A stretch of 64,000 bases of DNA from Haliclystus octoradiatus (Eukaryota; Cnidaria; Staurozoa; Stauromedusae; Haliclystidae). Of this stretch, positions 23,101 to 33,554 are shown one piece after another. A program made the translations under genes and the position numbers. The stretch's first letter is position 1, and each line of letters opens with the position of its first letter. Location: contig OU744447.1 in assembly GCA_916610825.1 (NCBI GenBank), positions 12,817,751 to 12,881,750 on the forward strand. The letters run 5' to 3'. The notes under the pieces were generated by a model. The model did no database searches. It saw only the letters and a program-made list of their open reading frames with translations, and was not told the DNA's origin.

Positions 23101-24303
23101 AACATGAGATATTACTTTACCATAAGAGAAGAATTATCTTTTCACGACGCATGCCTGTTCAAACAAGAACGCCTGGTCGTGCCAAGAAGTATACAACCTC
23201 AAATACTTGACTTATTACATTCTGGCCATCCAGGAATCACACGAATGACACAACTCTACAATGATGCGTACTATTGGCCTGGTGGCACTAACAGAATTAC
23301 ACAGTATGTTCAAACCTGCATTGGCTGTGCTGCTGTAGGTAAATCATCAAAGCCACAAACAGTTCCTGTTGCAGCTATAGAGAAGCCAAGCAAACCATGG
23401 AAGAAACTCGCTATTGACATCACTGGCCCATTCCACACGGTGCCCAAACATCAACGATTCATTGTATCGATCGTCGACTACTTTAGCAATTTCCCGTAAG
23501 TGTTTCTCACAGATGACGTCACCTCCCCGAGAGTGATCACCTGGCTAAACGACCTGTTCTCCAGATACGGCAATCCAGACACAATCGTCTCCGACAATGG
23601 ACCACAATTTAAAAGTTATGAGTTTACTCAATATCTTAAAAACAAGAACATCAAACAAAAACCCACAGCTGTGTACAATCCAGCAGAAAATGGACTCGTC
23701 GAAGTTTTTAATCGAAGCCTCAAACAAGGAACCCAAATTATCACTGCAGAAGGTGGATCATTTAAAACTGGAATACTTCGATTATTGGCTTCTTATCGCG
23801 CAACCGCACCAAACAATGGTGTTTCACCTTCAGAACTCATGTTTGGATGGAAGATACGCAGTGACTCTGACATACGAAACCAAGAACTATTCACTACAGC
23901 GTTCAACACAACAAAACCATCACTCTCGCTCGAAGAAAGAGACAAAGCAGTGAAGGAAAGGTTCAAGGCAACAAACTATGGAGAGAACATAAATGACTCT
24001 AACAAAAGTCATTTCATTCAAGGAGACCTGGTCCGTTGTAAGAAGCCTAAAGCCCAAGTACTAAAAGGTCAATCACCATACAGTCAACCAAGAACTATTA
24101 CAAAAGTTCTAGGCAAGTATAGCTACGAATTATCTGATGGTCAAACATGGAACGCTCGAAAGCTAATTAAACACAGACCAGCATTACCACTTGAAGATAT
24201 CACCATTGAAGAAGACATACATCAGCAGACAACGCAAGCTAATGATAGACGCTACCCACGACGTATCAATGCTGGAAGACCTCCACTTAGACTTGGATAC
24301 TAA
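20143..24303 (+). pseudogene. Gypsy-4 Gag-Pol polyprotein, one in-frame stop
   Basis: The frame starts at ATG 20143 and runs 1118 codons to TAA at 23497-23499, then continues in the same frame for 267 more codons to a stop at 24301-24303. Gag is residues 1-310 with zinc knuckles CLGCGQEGHFHGNSNC (from 270) and CDNCGISNHFSRVC (from 292). Protease has DTG at 355-357. Reverse transcriptase spans about 480-700 with YSDD at 652-655. RNase H starts near TTDASD (803-808). Integrase has H1026, H1029, C1059, C1062 and the first catalytic Asp in AIDITGP (1092). After the stop come VSDNGPQF and the catalytic Glu in ENGLVEVFN. Gag and Pol share one frame, so no frameshift is needed. The stop splits integrase; unless read through, this copy cannot make a whole integrase. 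Confidence 0.92.
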
Positions 24304-24437
24304 AGCATTAACTAGAAACTAAAACTACAAATCTATTAGTATTTGACATTACGTTAAAACATAATTAATTAACAAGAATAAATAACACTTAGAGATTTCA
24401 GATTGATACCCATTTGCAGCATAACTATTAACTAATT

Positions 24438-24450
24438 AATGAAGGGGTAA
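24438..24450 (+). other. Gypsy-4 polypurine tract
   Basis: AATGAAGGGGTAA directly precedes the 3' LTR, as expected for the plus-strand primer. Confidence 0.6.
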
Positions 24451-24628
24451 TGATATATGATAATATGACATCATTGCGTTTCAGTCTAGCTAATTACATA
24501 GATATAATATTACAGATTCCTTAATCCGATTACATAAACAGTCTTGAGTTGAGTCTTGAATGTCACGGACGTTTTTTATGAGTTATTGCCTTTCCTTTTA
24601 TTCTTTCATTATAATACAACACATAACA
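24451..24628 (+). repeat. Gypsy-4 3' LTR
   Basis: 178-bp partner of 19877-20054, followed by the target duplication ATTTT. Confidence 0.92.
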
Positions 24629-24654
24629 ATTTTCCGTGCAAATCAAAATTATTA

Positions 24655-24840
24655 CAGTCGAACTTGCTTAATATCCCCTCTCTGGTACGGATGAAAAGCG
24701 GGACATTAAGCAAGGTAGGATAATAAGCGAGGTAAGATTATTAGAGTTTGTATGGAGAATGGAAAATAGAAATCAGTTTTATGTGGGGATATTAGGCAAG
24801 GTGGGACATTAAAAGAGGGGATATTAACGGAGTTTGACCG
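24655..24840. mobile_element. pogo/Tigger-like MITE, 186 bp
   Basis: Terminal inverted repeats run CAGTCGAACTTGCTTAATAT inward from the left, and the reverse complement of the right end starts CGGTCAAACTCCGTTAATAT. A TA dinucleotide flanks each end (24653-24654, 24841-24842). Known: pogo/Tigger elements have CAGTCGAAC-like ends and TA duplications. There is no coding capacity. Confidence 0.7.
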
Positions 24841-24879
24841 TATTAGGCAGGAGGCGATTTTTCAAAAACAGTCGGCAGG

Positions 24880-25097
24880 CTTAAAGTGGGAATAAACCAC
24901 CAGACCATCTTTACATATGTAGTAGAGCCAGTGGTAGAACCAGATGTGAAAACAACAATGATGTAATTTTTTTTCAATCTTGGAACTATCTCTGGCCCAA
25001 ATGTCGCTGAGGAAAAAAGGTATTGGATATAGTTTTATCACGACAAAGTCATGAGTCATTTGAGTTGGCTAATGGACTCTAGATCGGATTAAAGACC
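24880..25097 (+). repeat. Dispersed repeat, copy 1 (partner at 60938-61172)
   Basis: TTAAAGTGGGAATAAACC, CATCTTTACATAT, GGCCCAAATGTCGCTGAGG, TCACGACAAAGTCA and TAGATCGGATTAA recur in the same order at 60938-61172, with a short indel. It is unclassified and has no coding frame. Confidence 0.75.
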
Positions 25098-25504
25098 TTA
25101 AATGACCAGCAGCCTTTGCATATTTTTGTCTTGTCTTTGAAATCTGACCCCAGATTTCAAGCACTCGTTTTCATGATACACGGCCCACCTGTGTCTCCTC
25201 GGCACACACACGCGATTTTGTAAAACCATTTTCTAAAACGAACATGGAAGCATCTTTGCCAAGTTATCTATCAACTAACTGGTTTAGGAAGTTACAAGAG
25301 CAATAAAGGTGGACCTCGTAATAGCTTTTGACCAGAACCGTCTATTTATAAGAGTTGGGACACGCAACTGTTGGGTCTCGAAAATCACCATTTTCTTTCC
25401 ATTGAAAACGAGGTTTTTACTGTTGAACAAAAAGTTTTTCGAATTCATGATATTATTTTCGCGCGATTTGTTCAAATTCCGCATCCCTGGGTTTGACGGA
25501 AAAA

Positions 25505-25715
25505 ATGTGGGCGAGCATCGCTATGAAGAAAGGGCCACAATAAAGAAATGGTCTCTATATCGAATCATAGCGGCCCGTTTTTTACAGTGGCCCTTTCCTT
25601 ATAGCAAATCTTCTACACAGCCACATTCTTCAAAGCGGCCCTTTCTTCATTGCCATTTTTTTATTACAGCAGTGCTTTCCATCTAGCGGCCATTTCTTCA
25701 TAGCAGCCCTTTCTA
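25505..25715 (+). repeat. Cluster of degenerate GCGGCCCTTTCTTCAT-like repeats
   Basis: Variants of AGCGGCCCTTTCTTCAT occur near 25571, 25636, 25685 and 25703, and an inverted variant (ATGAAGAAAGGGCC) near 25523. Spacing is irregular. Function unknown. Confidence 0.5.
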
Positions 25716-25984
25716 CGTAGTGATACATTTGAGGAAGTGGAAATGGTCAGCTACGAAATTCTCGAAATACTACGCAGTTATTCGAATTAGTTAAAATCAT
25801 TTCCGTTATCTAAAGAGCATGCGCGATTATGTTTGCCGCACAATAGCACGTAATTTTATTTTATGGTCAACTTCAACAAATTCACTAAAAATTCACTACA
25901 AACGATTTACTATGATTGGATGTTGTTTGAAATAAAAAACTAACATGGACAGTGGTTTCTTGTACCTTTTTGTTGCACAAAATA

Positions 25985-26235
25985 ATCAATCCAACCAACG
26001 TGCAACTATTTGCTGATGATAGTTTTACTACTCTCGGAGTGAGAATTATGATAGTTTAATAAATAAGACAAAGCTTAGTAGAAAACATCCAGTGTAGCCG
26101 TAGATGCATCAGAAGAGTTTGTAGATCAAATCATATAAGATACGAGAACTACGTCCATCGACTACACATCCTTCAGCTACAAACATTTGAATCTAGACGG
26201 GTTAAAGCCGATTTAATTATGTTAATTAAAACTTC
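25985..26235 (+). pseudogene. LINE reverse transcriptase fragment (decayed)
   Basis: The plus strand shows VQLFADDS near 26007-26030 (catalytic FADD box), then, after loss of the intervening sequence, a frame SRRCIRRVCRSNHIRYENY followed by LHILQLQTFESRRVKADLIM near 26092-26220. The latter is the R-rich C-terminal region following the reverse transcriptase in many LINEs. Its sequence is unlike LINE-1, -2 and -3 here, so it is a separate family. Confidence 0.6.
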
Positions 26236-26390
26236 ATGATGGTATGTGCGATAAAAACGCACACAATAATTGGTGCTAGAGTTTCGATTTAATCTAAAAT
26301 CATCTTTAGGCAAACATTAATTACAGGAGAGATATTATAGCACAAGAACGTATTAAGAAAATACGATACAAACACAACGAAATAGCAGTC
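26225..26390 (-). repeat. Dispersed repeat, Penelope-like, copy A
   Basis: Shares with 36990-37260 the blocks ATAATTGGTGC, GTTTCGATTT, AAAATCATCTT and the stretch ACGATACAAACACAA. In minus orientation it reads CTAAAGAT, a 5-bp stem (GATTT/AAATC) and GAAAC. The arrangement resembles hammerhead-bearing terminal repeats of Penelope-like elements. Confidence 0.45.
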
Positions 26391-26639
26391 ACAATCAAAA
26401 ATAATTTACCAGAGGAAAATGTATCCTGGTTGATTAAAGATATTTAAACTTTCCCGTAAAATAGTAGATATAAGTAGGGCAACTTTATCAATTGACGTTG
26501 TGGTACTAAACAAATCAAAGACGACGTCACATGTTTGCAAATAGCATCGCTACATTACCTTCTCTCAAAAATAGCAAAATTGCAATAATGTAAGTTACGA
26601 ATTAAACTTTAGTTGTAAAATAACTTCAATACTTGGCAT

Positions 26640-28068
26640 CGGCCATATAGTTGGCTTGGTAACAACGGCTCTTAAATCAAACAACCATTCTATTTTTACC
26701 ATTTTCAAACGTCACAACAAATGCTTGCGACGCCCACTTTGATTGCGTATTTCGTTTTACAAGACCATACTTTTCCAACCCTTGATCTTGTTAGTGTAAA
26801 AAATCCTGATTAGAAGGTGCATATCGGGGCTGACGACATTTAATCGGCTTTGTCTGTTCATGAACATATACACACACTGGTGGTACATCCGCACATTCAT
26901 CTGGACCAAGCTTTGATCTCCACACAGTTTCATAAGTAAAATAAATCCGATAAATCTGACCTTTTATAAGAGTCTAAATTAACAGGCAAATATTTCAAAA
27001 CAATATTCACTGCCTCCGTTTGACAGGAAGGTCCAACTTCGTGACAGTCATTATCCCATGAACTTAGCGATACGTCGTTAGCGTCTGACATGTATGAGAC
27101 AGACTGCAAAATACAAGACTGATCTCTTTGTTTCCCCGCTAGATTAGCTATCATGCAATCAACGTCTATTCCTGGTCTTTGCAATAATGGTATTCCTAAT
27201 AAAAAATCATCGTTCATGTCTGGCAAAATCACGCAATCAACTTTTCTCACGACAAGTGAACCAGCCGTCGTAGTTAATTCTAGGTCAACAGTTATGTGTT
27301 GCTAAAGTGTCATTCCCTTTCTTTGCATAAGTAACGTTGAAAACTTTTTCTAAAGGCTCAACAACAGCAAATGTATCTTTGCAATTAAATCTGCAATGTA
27401 TGGTCAACACCATTATCAAATGTATAATCGACTAGAATTCCACCATTGAATAAGCCTGATCTTGAATCACTTGTTCCCACTTGCTTTAGGCCTGATGCCT
27501 TATTAATTTCACTAGGTGTATCACCACCTTTCCAATATATAGTTCATTTTCTTGTTTCAGACGGTTTTTTAAATTCAGAAAAGAACAACTTTTTCTTCTC
27601 GGGCGTGGATTATATGCAATCTTTAAGCCAATGCGTGCACTTACAATGAAGACAACCGTCTCGTGGCGCATTCTGAAATATTAATAATAATAATACGCAA
27701 ACCGTGTCGGTGATCAAATCACCATTGTTTCATTATTGTTAAACTCCTTTTCCGCAGAGCACTTTCCAAACTTCTTATACGCTTCTGGGTTATCTATAGG
27801 CATTTGGCTATCCGACGTTTTGTTTTTACAGTTTAAAATGCTATAAATTGCTCATAAATTGCTCATAAATTGCGATTAAAATTTCCAAAATCGTGAAATT
27901 TCGACGGAAGTTATGTGAAAATAAACTGCTTTCCTTGGTGTACCCGTCATGCCTAGCAACATCACGAATTTTAGAGCACGCTTTCAATTTTTCGTAAAAG
28001 TGTTTCATCAGATTTTGCAAAAGTATTCCAATATGCCTAGAAGAAGAAGTGGTCCAACAATACTCCAT
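26640..28068 (-). pseudogene. Decayed Gypsy-type retroelement: gag knuckle, protease end, reverse transcriptase start
   Basis: Reading the minus strand from 28068: a possible gag stretch, then a zinc knuckle CLHCKCTHWLKDC near 27640, then a protease-type segment (VILPDMNDDFLLGIPLLQ, 27230-27175), then the start of a Gypsy reverse transcriptase (KPIKCRQPRYAPSNQDFL and GLEKYGLVKRNTQSKWASQA, 26860-26710). Several in-frame stops interrupt it and no palm motif remains. The order gag, protease, reverse transcriptase on one strand supports a single old element. It is not close to Gypsy-1 to -4. Confidence 0.65.
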
Positions 28069-29135
28069 TTTACATCACAAACAGAAGACACAATTCTCGG
28101 TAAGTCTTTTACAACTTAAATGTTTAAATGCTTCATGTAAAGTCTGTCGAAGTCACTTTTACCGTGGTTTTTACCCTGTTGCATGAGGGCTTACTGGACT
28201 CTGCCGTCAATTGACTCTGCCGACTCTGATGGCAATTGTTACTTTTAGTTTTCTTTTAAGTATCATAATCCCAAATAGCCTACTTTGTTATCAAGTCATC
28301 GTTGGCAGAAGAGATCACTGTGTCACTGTATCGCCAATATTAGCTTGATTTGTTATGAACTGTTTTTCGTTGGAAGAAAGGATTTCGTGTCACCGTTTTA
28401 TGTCAGCAATTCTGTTCTATTATCCACACTGCACACACAGAGATTTGACCCATAACAAATAAACAAATTCAGAGAATTAGTGTGGTACTTTTCAGTCGTC
28501 AAGCAGTTGTAAGTTGTACAAATACAAAATTGGAGTTGTAATTTAGAATTTTAGCTGCCTTCTATCCTTTTGTCGAAATGTACAATGTACATTTATAATG
28601 TGCCATACATTGACAACGTCCACTGTGTCCACACATTGTTTACTTTGATCATTATTATATGAGGTAAGTGAATGGTGACCATTATAGACATGTGTCCTCT
28701 CTGTGAGAAGTTGGCTAAAGTTAATGAAATATTAGAGTTTGGGTCTCTCATTTATGTAATTTACTGTATCAAATTTCAGAATCACCTGTTGTTATTACCA
28801 ATATCACTCAATGGTTCATGCTGAGATTCACTCAACCGACACAGCAATAATATTAACATACCAATGCCTTTCATTGTGAAAACAAGTTCATAAACTGCAA
28901 TACCTAACATACAATTCATATTTACTTCATTTGAAATATGTACATAGTCAACATAAAATGTACTTACGGATAACCCATATTTATAAATATATTTGATTTG
29001 AAATATGTAGTACAATAGAGTATCAATTATCTCCTTTTCACTATGCTTTACATGTATGTAACGATTAATTATCAAAACTGAAATGAATTATCAGTGTTGT
29101 TCTGCATTTTAATTCCTTCTCATGACTATTTTGTT
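28069..29135. other. No gene recognised
   Basis: AT-rich DNA. A 97-codon minus-strand frame at 28782-29075 has a low-complexity composition and no domain. No terminal repeats were noticed. Confidence 0.4.
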
Positions 29136-30064
29136 TCATTGACATTCTCTTTGACAAGACATACTGCAGGCTACTAAACGGGAGCGAAGCGACCTCTTTG
29201 AGGAAGCCGAAGGCTGACTGGCCCCGGGCGCAGGCCGCAAGCCGAAGGCTTGTTTTATCATAGACTTGATTCTCGCCTTTTTATCTTTACTTAATGGACA
29301 ATCAGCTTGCATATGATCTCCTTTGCATGTCCAACAAGCCCTAGTCGACGTGACCTTTATCATACTAAAATCTTTCAACCCTTTATCTTGTAGTTGCTCT
29401 TTGAGGTGTTACCAGGTTTATCCACAGGTCTTTCGAATGAGAACATGTCGAAACTCTTTTAGCAAATTGAATAGCTTCATCGAGTCTTTCTTTGCCTCTG
29501 AGTTCCGTGACTTCAATTCAGATTCAGGGTATTCCTCAGTGCAGATGGATGAACAGCATAAACAACAATGCATTCTATTTTTATCTTTTGATTACTTTTA
29601 TTATCAAATAACGTTTGTACACCGTATCTTTCCAAAATGTCATCTGTATCTTGGAATAATTTTAAAACACGTGCATCACTGTCCTTAATTGATAAATACA
29701 TTTTTAGTTCTTTTTTTCATTCGTGACTCTATATCTGGTAGACTGCCCTCTATTGACAAGTCTAGCTTTTTATTTAAAATTTTTTATAAATCATCATCAA
29801 TAATATTTGCGACTGTATCTTCAAGTTCGTAAGTCGCGATTGATTTGAAAGTAGTAGAGGCTCAATGCATGCTTTTATAGGCAATGCAACGATTTTCTCT
29901 CCTCCACTTTTACTTCGTTCGCTAACGATACCTCTATATTGCTCATAACTTCTAAAAAATGACGCAACATTTTCTCGATCAACTGACCGTAGGCGTGGAG
30001 CTGCAACATGCAGAAACAACAATCTCTCCTTTGTAATACTCCCATTTTGTTCTTCAATTGACAT
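29136..30064 (-). pseudogene. Decayed gag-like gene with zinc knuckle
   Basis: The minus strand has, in order, a 96-codon frame from 30064 (ENVASFFRSYEQYRGIVSER), a segment near 29700-29640 (IKDSDARVLKLFQDTDDILE), a segment near 29515-29450 (LRGKERLDEAIQFAKRVST) and a knuckle CWTCKGDHMQADC at about 29330-29290. The pieces lie in different frames separated by stops. A helical N-terminal part followed by CX2CX3HX4C fits a retrotransposon Gag. It may belong to the same lineage as 26640-28068 but has a different knuckle, so it is a separate copy. Confidence 0.5.
29165..29252 (-). repeat. GC-rich microrepeat island with CCGAAGGCT units
   Basis: The motif GCCGAAGGCT recurs (29205-29214 and 29240-29249) among GGAGCGAAGCGACC and GGCCCCGGGCGCAGGCC. 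It is strikingly GC-rich for this window and adds a Ser/Arg/Pro-rich tail to the gag-like frame. Confidence 0.6.
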
Positions 30065-30114
30065 TTTGAAAACAAATTATTTTTTTTACCGCTAAAGTTA
30101 ACTTTAATAAATTC

Positions 30115-30200
30115 TTGCTTATTAAATTTGTAACAACAGCGATAAAAACACGGGATTTCATAACGTTTCGCCATATCATATCTTCATGGCATCATCAGAT
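30115..30200 (-). repeat. Penelope-like repeat remnant with hammerhead-like core
   Basis: On the minus strand 30198-30166 reads CTGATGAT, GCCAT, an 11-base loop, ATGGC, GAAA. This is the conserved hammerhead order: CUGAUGA, stem II, GAAA. Downstream is GTGTTTTTATCGC, a block shared with the repeats at 26.2 and 37.0 kb. Stem I and a proper cleavage triplet could not be found. Confidence 0.4.
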
Positions 30201-30555
30201 AAATAAATACAAATTAAAAAATTACAAATATATAAAGTTTGAGTTTACAAAGGAAATTATCAAATACAATTGCACGGAAATTAAACAAAGAACCGGGATT
30301 TTATAGAATCCGATTGCGTGTTGAGTGTTGGATTGATCCGCCTGATGAACTTTCACACGTTCATAATTTTGCAGTAGCACTCTTTTCTCAAATCTCCGGT
30401 ACGCTTGAAATGGAAGCTCTGCTAGTATAAAAAATGATTTAGATATTTTCCGACATGTAATATTCTTTCTTTAGTGTCATTTTCTTTAAACTTTGGGCAG
30501 TCTTCTCTCCACTTCGTGTGTTTTTTTGGTGGTTTTACGTTTCATTTCTATAAAT

Positions 30556-31505
30556 TCAATGAATAAATCTAAAATAATATATCCAAAAGATATATGTCAC
30601 TGATATCCTCTCAGTATTCAATCTGTTTTTCTGTGGTAATTGATCGTTAATCAATTTTTCAAATTCGCATCCAGCTTTCCTTTTGAAATACTCGACGAAC
30701 TCTTCATCTTTAGTTATTTGTTCTTTTACAAATTCTCCAAGGTACATTGAATGGTTCTGATCTTCCTTACACAATCCTGTATCGACTGTTGATCTTTGTC
30801 TCTGAATGACATGATTTTGCAAAAGCTCCACTTAGCTCCTCTGCCATATTTCCATCTATGGCAATGTATCGAGGAGATTATACCATGCCCCCCCGTGCTT
30901 GCCAAGGTAGAGTGGAATTCTATTGATCCATGGTACTCATCTGATATATGTTTCTTCAGTCATTTCAATCTGCAATCATTATCATTATTCATGTGTTGAT
31001 CGTTGCTAATAAGAATCTCTTCTTGTATGTATTCATCTCCACTCCGAGTGTTTGACTTAAAACTTGTTAACTTAATTGCAATTAAATTTACTTTGTGCTG
31101 TTACTTTGAGGATTGAATGCTTGCATAACATCTACTGCTGCTGCTGCAGATGCTGTTTTATCTGCTATCTTTGAGATCTCTTTCGTTGTTGCCAAGGTGA
31201 TCATTTTATATGTTTGTCTCCATTTTATGTTTGTTGTTCTTCATTTTCTTTATATTCGTTATAGCTTTCATTATTACTAATTTCTTTAGTGTTATCATTG
31301 TCTATATTTTCATTTTCAGGATAATCGCCGTCTCTCTCTCCTGTTCACACATTTTTTGAGCGTTTCGATCGTGTCTCCCAACTTTTTCTAGTTTAGAAAA
31401 GAAGAATACAAACATGGCAAGTGCGTGGTCGCCCTTTTCTTCGCATATGCAAGACATAGCAGCTTGATAAGTACATGCAAAGTTACACCACAGTTTAAAT
31501 TTCAT
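30556..31505 (-). other. Unassigned broken coding-like stretch
   Basis: Minus-strand frames with protein-like composition but many stops: CEEKGDHALAMFVFFFSKLE near 31440-31380, an Ala-rich stretch TKEISKIADKTASAAAAVDV near 31190-31130, and LGEFVKEQITKDEEFVEYFK near 30750-30690. No family is recognised. It could be a decayed element continuing the gag-like remnant downstream, or old host exons. Confidence 0.25.
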
Positions 31506-31855
31506 ATGAACAAACGTTATGACGTTATCTATTTTAAAAAACCTCCGCTTGCAGCATTATTACAATTTGTAACGCCTGAATATATACAAAGTACTTATCA
31601 TAATGTAAATTGTAGTAAATAATACATGTACGTAAATATAGTCTTGATAATACAGTATTTAAGGAATTGAAATAAATAATAAATCTAGGTAGTATTTATG
31701 TATTTATGCAACATTAAACAAGATATGATTTACTATACTGAAATAAAATCCAATGCAAACTCTATTATCATAATTCTATCAATGATTAGATCAATGAAAC
31801 ATTGTGTTTATTAATAACTCTTGATTGTTGACTATTTCATATAGTTGTGACAAAC

Positions 31856-32116
31856 CTGCGATCATTTCTCCAACAGTCATTTTGTAGTTTTCACTTTCAC
31901 TTGCGACTGTGAAACTTTCAAATTCAGCATGCAAGCGGACTCCAGTTCCATCTATCATATCAAACCGTACTTTTTTACCATTGCTTGTCAGCATATGAAT
32001 ATCTTCAAGACCAATCCAATAATCACCAAGTAGATTTCCGAAACCCATTTTGTACATTTTCCATTTTAGATAGAAGTCCACTGATCCATCAATGCGCCTT
32101 AGCACTTTTCTCCATC
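31856..32116 (-). CDS. Fibrinogen-related domain, central exon
   Basis: Seen: an acceptor (tatattttag) and a donor (CGCAG|gtttgt) bound a 261-bp exon, phase 1-1. It encodes WRKVLRRIDGSVDFYLKWKM, then YKMGFGNLLGDYWIGLEDIH and GVRLHAEFESFTV, ending VGEMIA. Known: this is the core of a fibrinogen-related domain (GW..RR.DGSVDF..W..Y..GFG...G.YW.G...). It continues in frame into 17104-17345 (ATC GCA G|CA AAG). The preceding domain part, with the first conserved Cys and the YCDM segment, was not found upstream. Known FReD proteins are secreted lectin-like or immune proteins; the ligand here is unknown. Confidence 0.85.
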
Positions 32117-32915
32117 CTAAAATATACATATTTATTTAATGTACATTTTCTTTGATTAAAGTTGTAATCAAAAGCATGAACCATTTACTATATTGAAAAT
32201 ATTACTAATAAATGTTCTTCATATAATATTGTCAGCAACAATCAGTGACAAACGATCAAAAGATGGCCTTTAAGATCAATTTGAACTACCTATGGAACGA
32301 CAAGTACGTTGTTGGACAGAAAAGCGATACGGCTATGATGACGTGGCTAGAATTTGATGATTATAATCACGTGGACAGAAATTGAAGGCGGCTGCTCTTT
32401 TATTTTTGCCAATATAAAATCAGTTTAGTAGCAGTCGCTGATTGGTTATTCTTGAATTTTCATTTCTCAAAAAGTATTAAATGAGGTCTCTATCAATCCT
32501 TCATTCGTTATTTTGTTGTATATGCTTTTCGGAATGCGTTGCGTAATATATGGACTTCAAACATTCAAAATTTTAGAGAATTTCGGTGAAATTTAGTATA
32601 ACAATGTATTATAACACTGATAGCAAATCATATAATGAAAACAATATCCATAGGAATTCAATTTGAGTCAACATTCTTAGACACGCAAGATATGATACTG
32701 GTTATAAAAGTGCAATTATAGGTGTATTTACATAGGCAAAATACGATAATTTCATGGTGTGTGTGTGTGTGTGTATAATTTTATTTCAATTCGTAACCAA
32801 AATGAGCAAATGCTCGTTTATACATTGATACGAATTTAAAAGTAAGTTATTAATTATAATATTGTAAATTAGTAGAAATAATGATAAGGATAATAGTATT
32901 AATAATATAATATAA
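32117..32915. other. Intronic DNA of the candidate FReD gene
   Basis: No exon or domain is seen. At 32742-32756 ATACGATAATTTCATGGTG matches the edge of the Penelope-like repeat copy at 37.0 kb and runs into a short TG repeat (32758-32774). Confidence 0.4.
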
Positions 32916-33466
32916 TTTTATTTTATTTTATTTTATTTTATTTTATTTTATTTTAATTTATTTTATTTTATTTTATTTTATTTTATTTTATTTTATTTTA
33001 TTTTATTTTATTTTATTTTATTTTATTTTATTTTATTTTATTTTATTTTATTTTATTTTATTTTATTTTATTTTATTTTATTTTATTTTATTTTATTTTA
33101 TTTTATTTTATTTTATTTTATTTTATTTTATTTTATTTTATTTTATTTTATTTTATTTTATTTTATTTTATTTTATTTTATTTTATTTTATTTTATTTTA
33201 TTTTATTTTATTTTATTTTATTTTATTTTATTTTATTTTATTTTATTTTATTTTATTTTATTTTATTTTATTTTATTTTATTTTATTTTATTTTATTTTA
33301 TTTTATTTTATTTTATTTTATTTTATTTTATTTTATTTTATTTTATTTTATTTTATTTTATTTTATTTTATTTTATTTTATTTTATTTTATTTTATTTTA
33401 TTTTATTTTATTTTATTTTATTTTATTTTATTTTATTTTATTTTATTTTATTTTATTTTATTTTAT
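32916..33466 (+). repeat. (TTTTA)n satellite-like array, about 110 units
   Basis: 551 bp of pure TTTTA pentamers with one visible substitution (A near 32956). The right edge decays into longer T runs (33466-33492). On the minus strand it is (TAAAA)n and lies about 120 bp beyond the truncated 3' end of LINE-3. Confidence 0.97.
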
Positions 33467-33554
33467 TTTTTTTTTATTTTTATTTTTTTTTTATCATTAA
33501 CATTAACATTATAATTATTATTTTTTCGTTTTTTGAACGAGATAAGTTCCATAA

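Larger units (their letters stand above)
19877..24628 (+). mobile_element. Gypsy-4: nearly intact Ty3/Gypsy retrotransposon, 4752 bp
   Basis: Seen: 178-bp LTRs (19877-20054 and 24451-24628) with TG...CA ends, flanked by ATTTT at 19872-19876 and 24629-24633. A primer-binding-site candidate follows the 5' LTR and a purine-rich tract precedes the 3' LTR. One frame encodes Gag, protease, reverse transcriptase, RNase H and integrase, interrupted by one stop. About six differences separate the LTRs, so the insertion is fairly recent but not new. It lies in the intron between the two FReD exons, opposite to that gene. Confidence 0.93.

Noticed and set aside
23480..23505. Programmed readthrough signal in Gypsy-4
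   Set aside because: The stop falls inside integrase, not at a gag-pol boundary, and no readthrough context is evident; a point mutation is simpler.
30166..30198. Active hammerhead ribozyme
   Set aside because: The core order is present, but no stem I pairing was found and the base at the expected cleavage position appears to be G; kept only as a resemblance.
32916..33466. CRISPR-like or telomere-like array
   Set aside because: Uniform pentamers with no spacers and not a telomere unit; this is a simple satellite.
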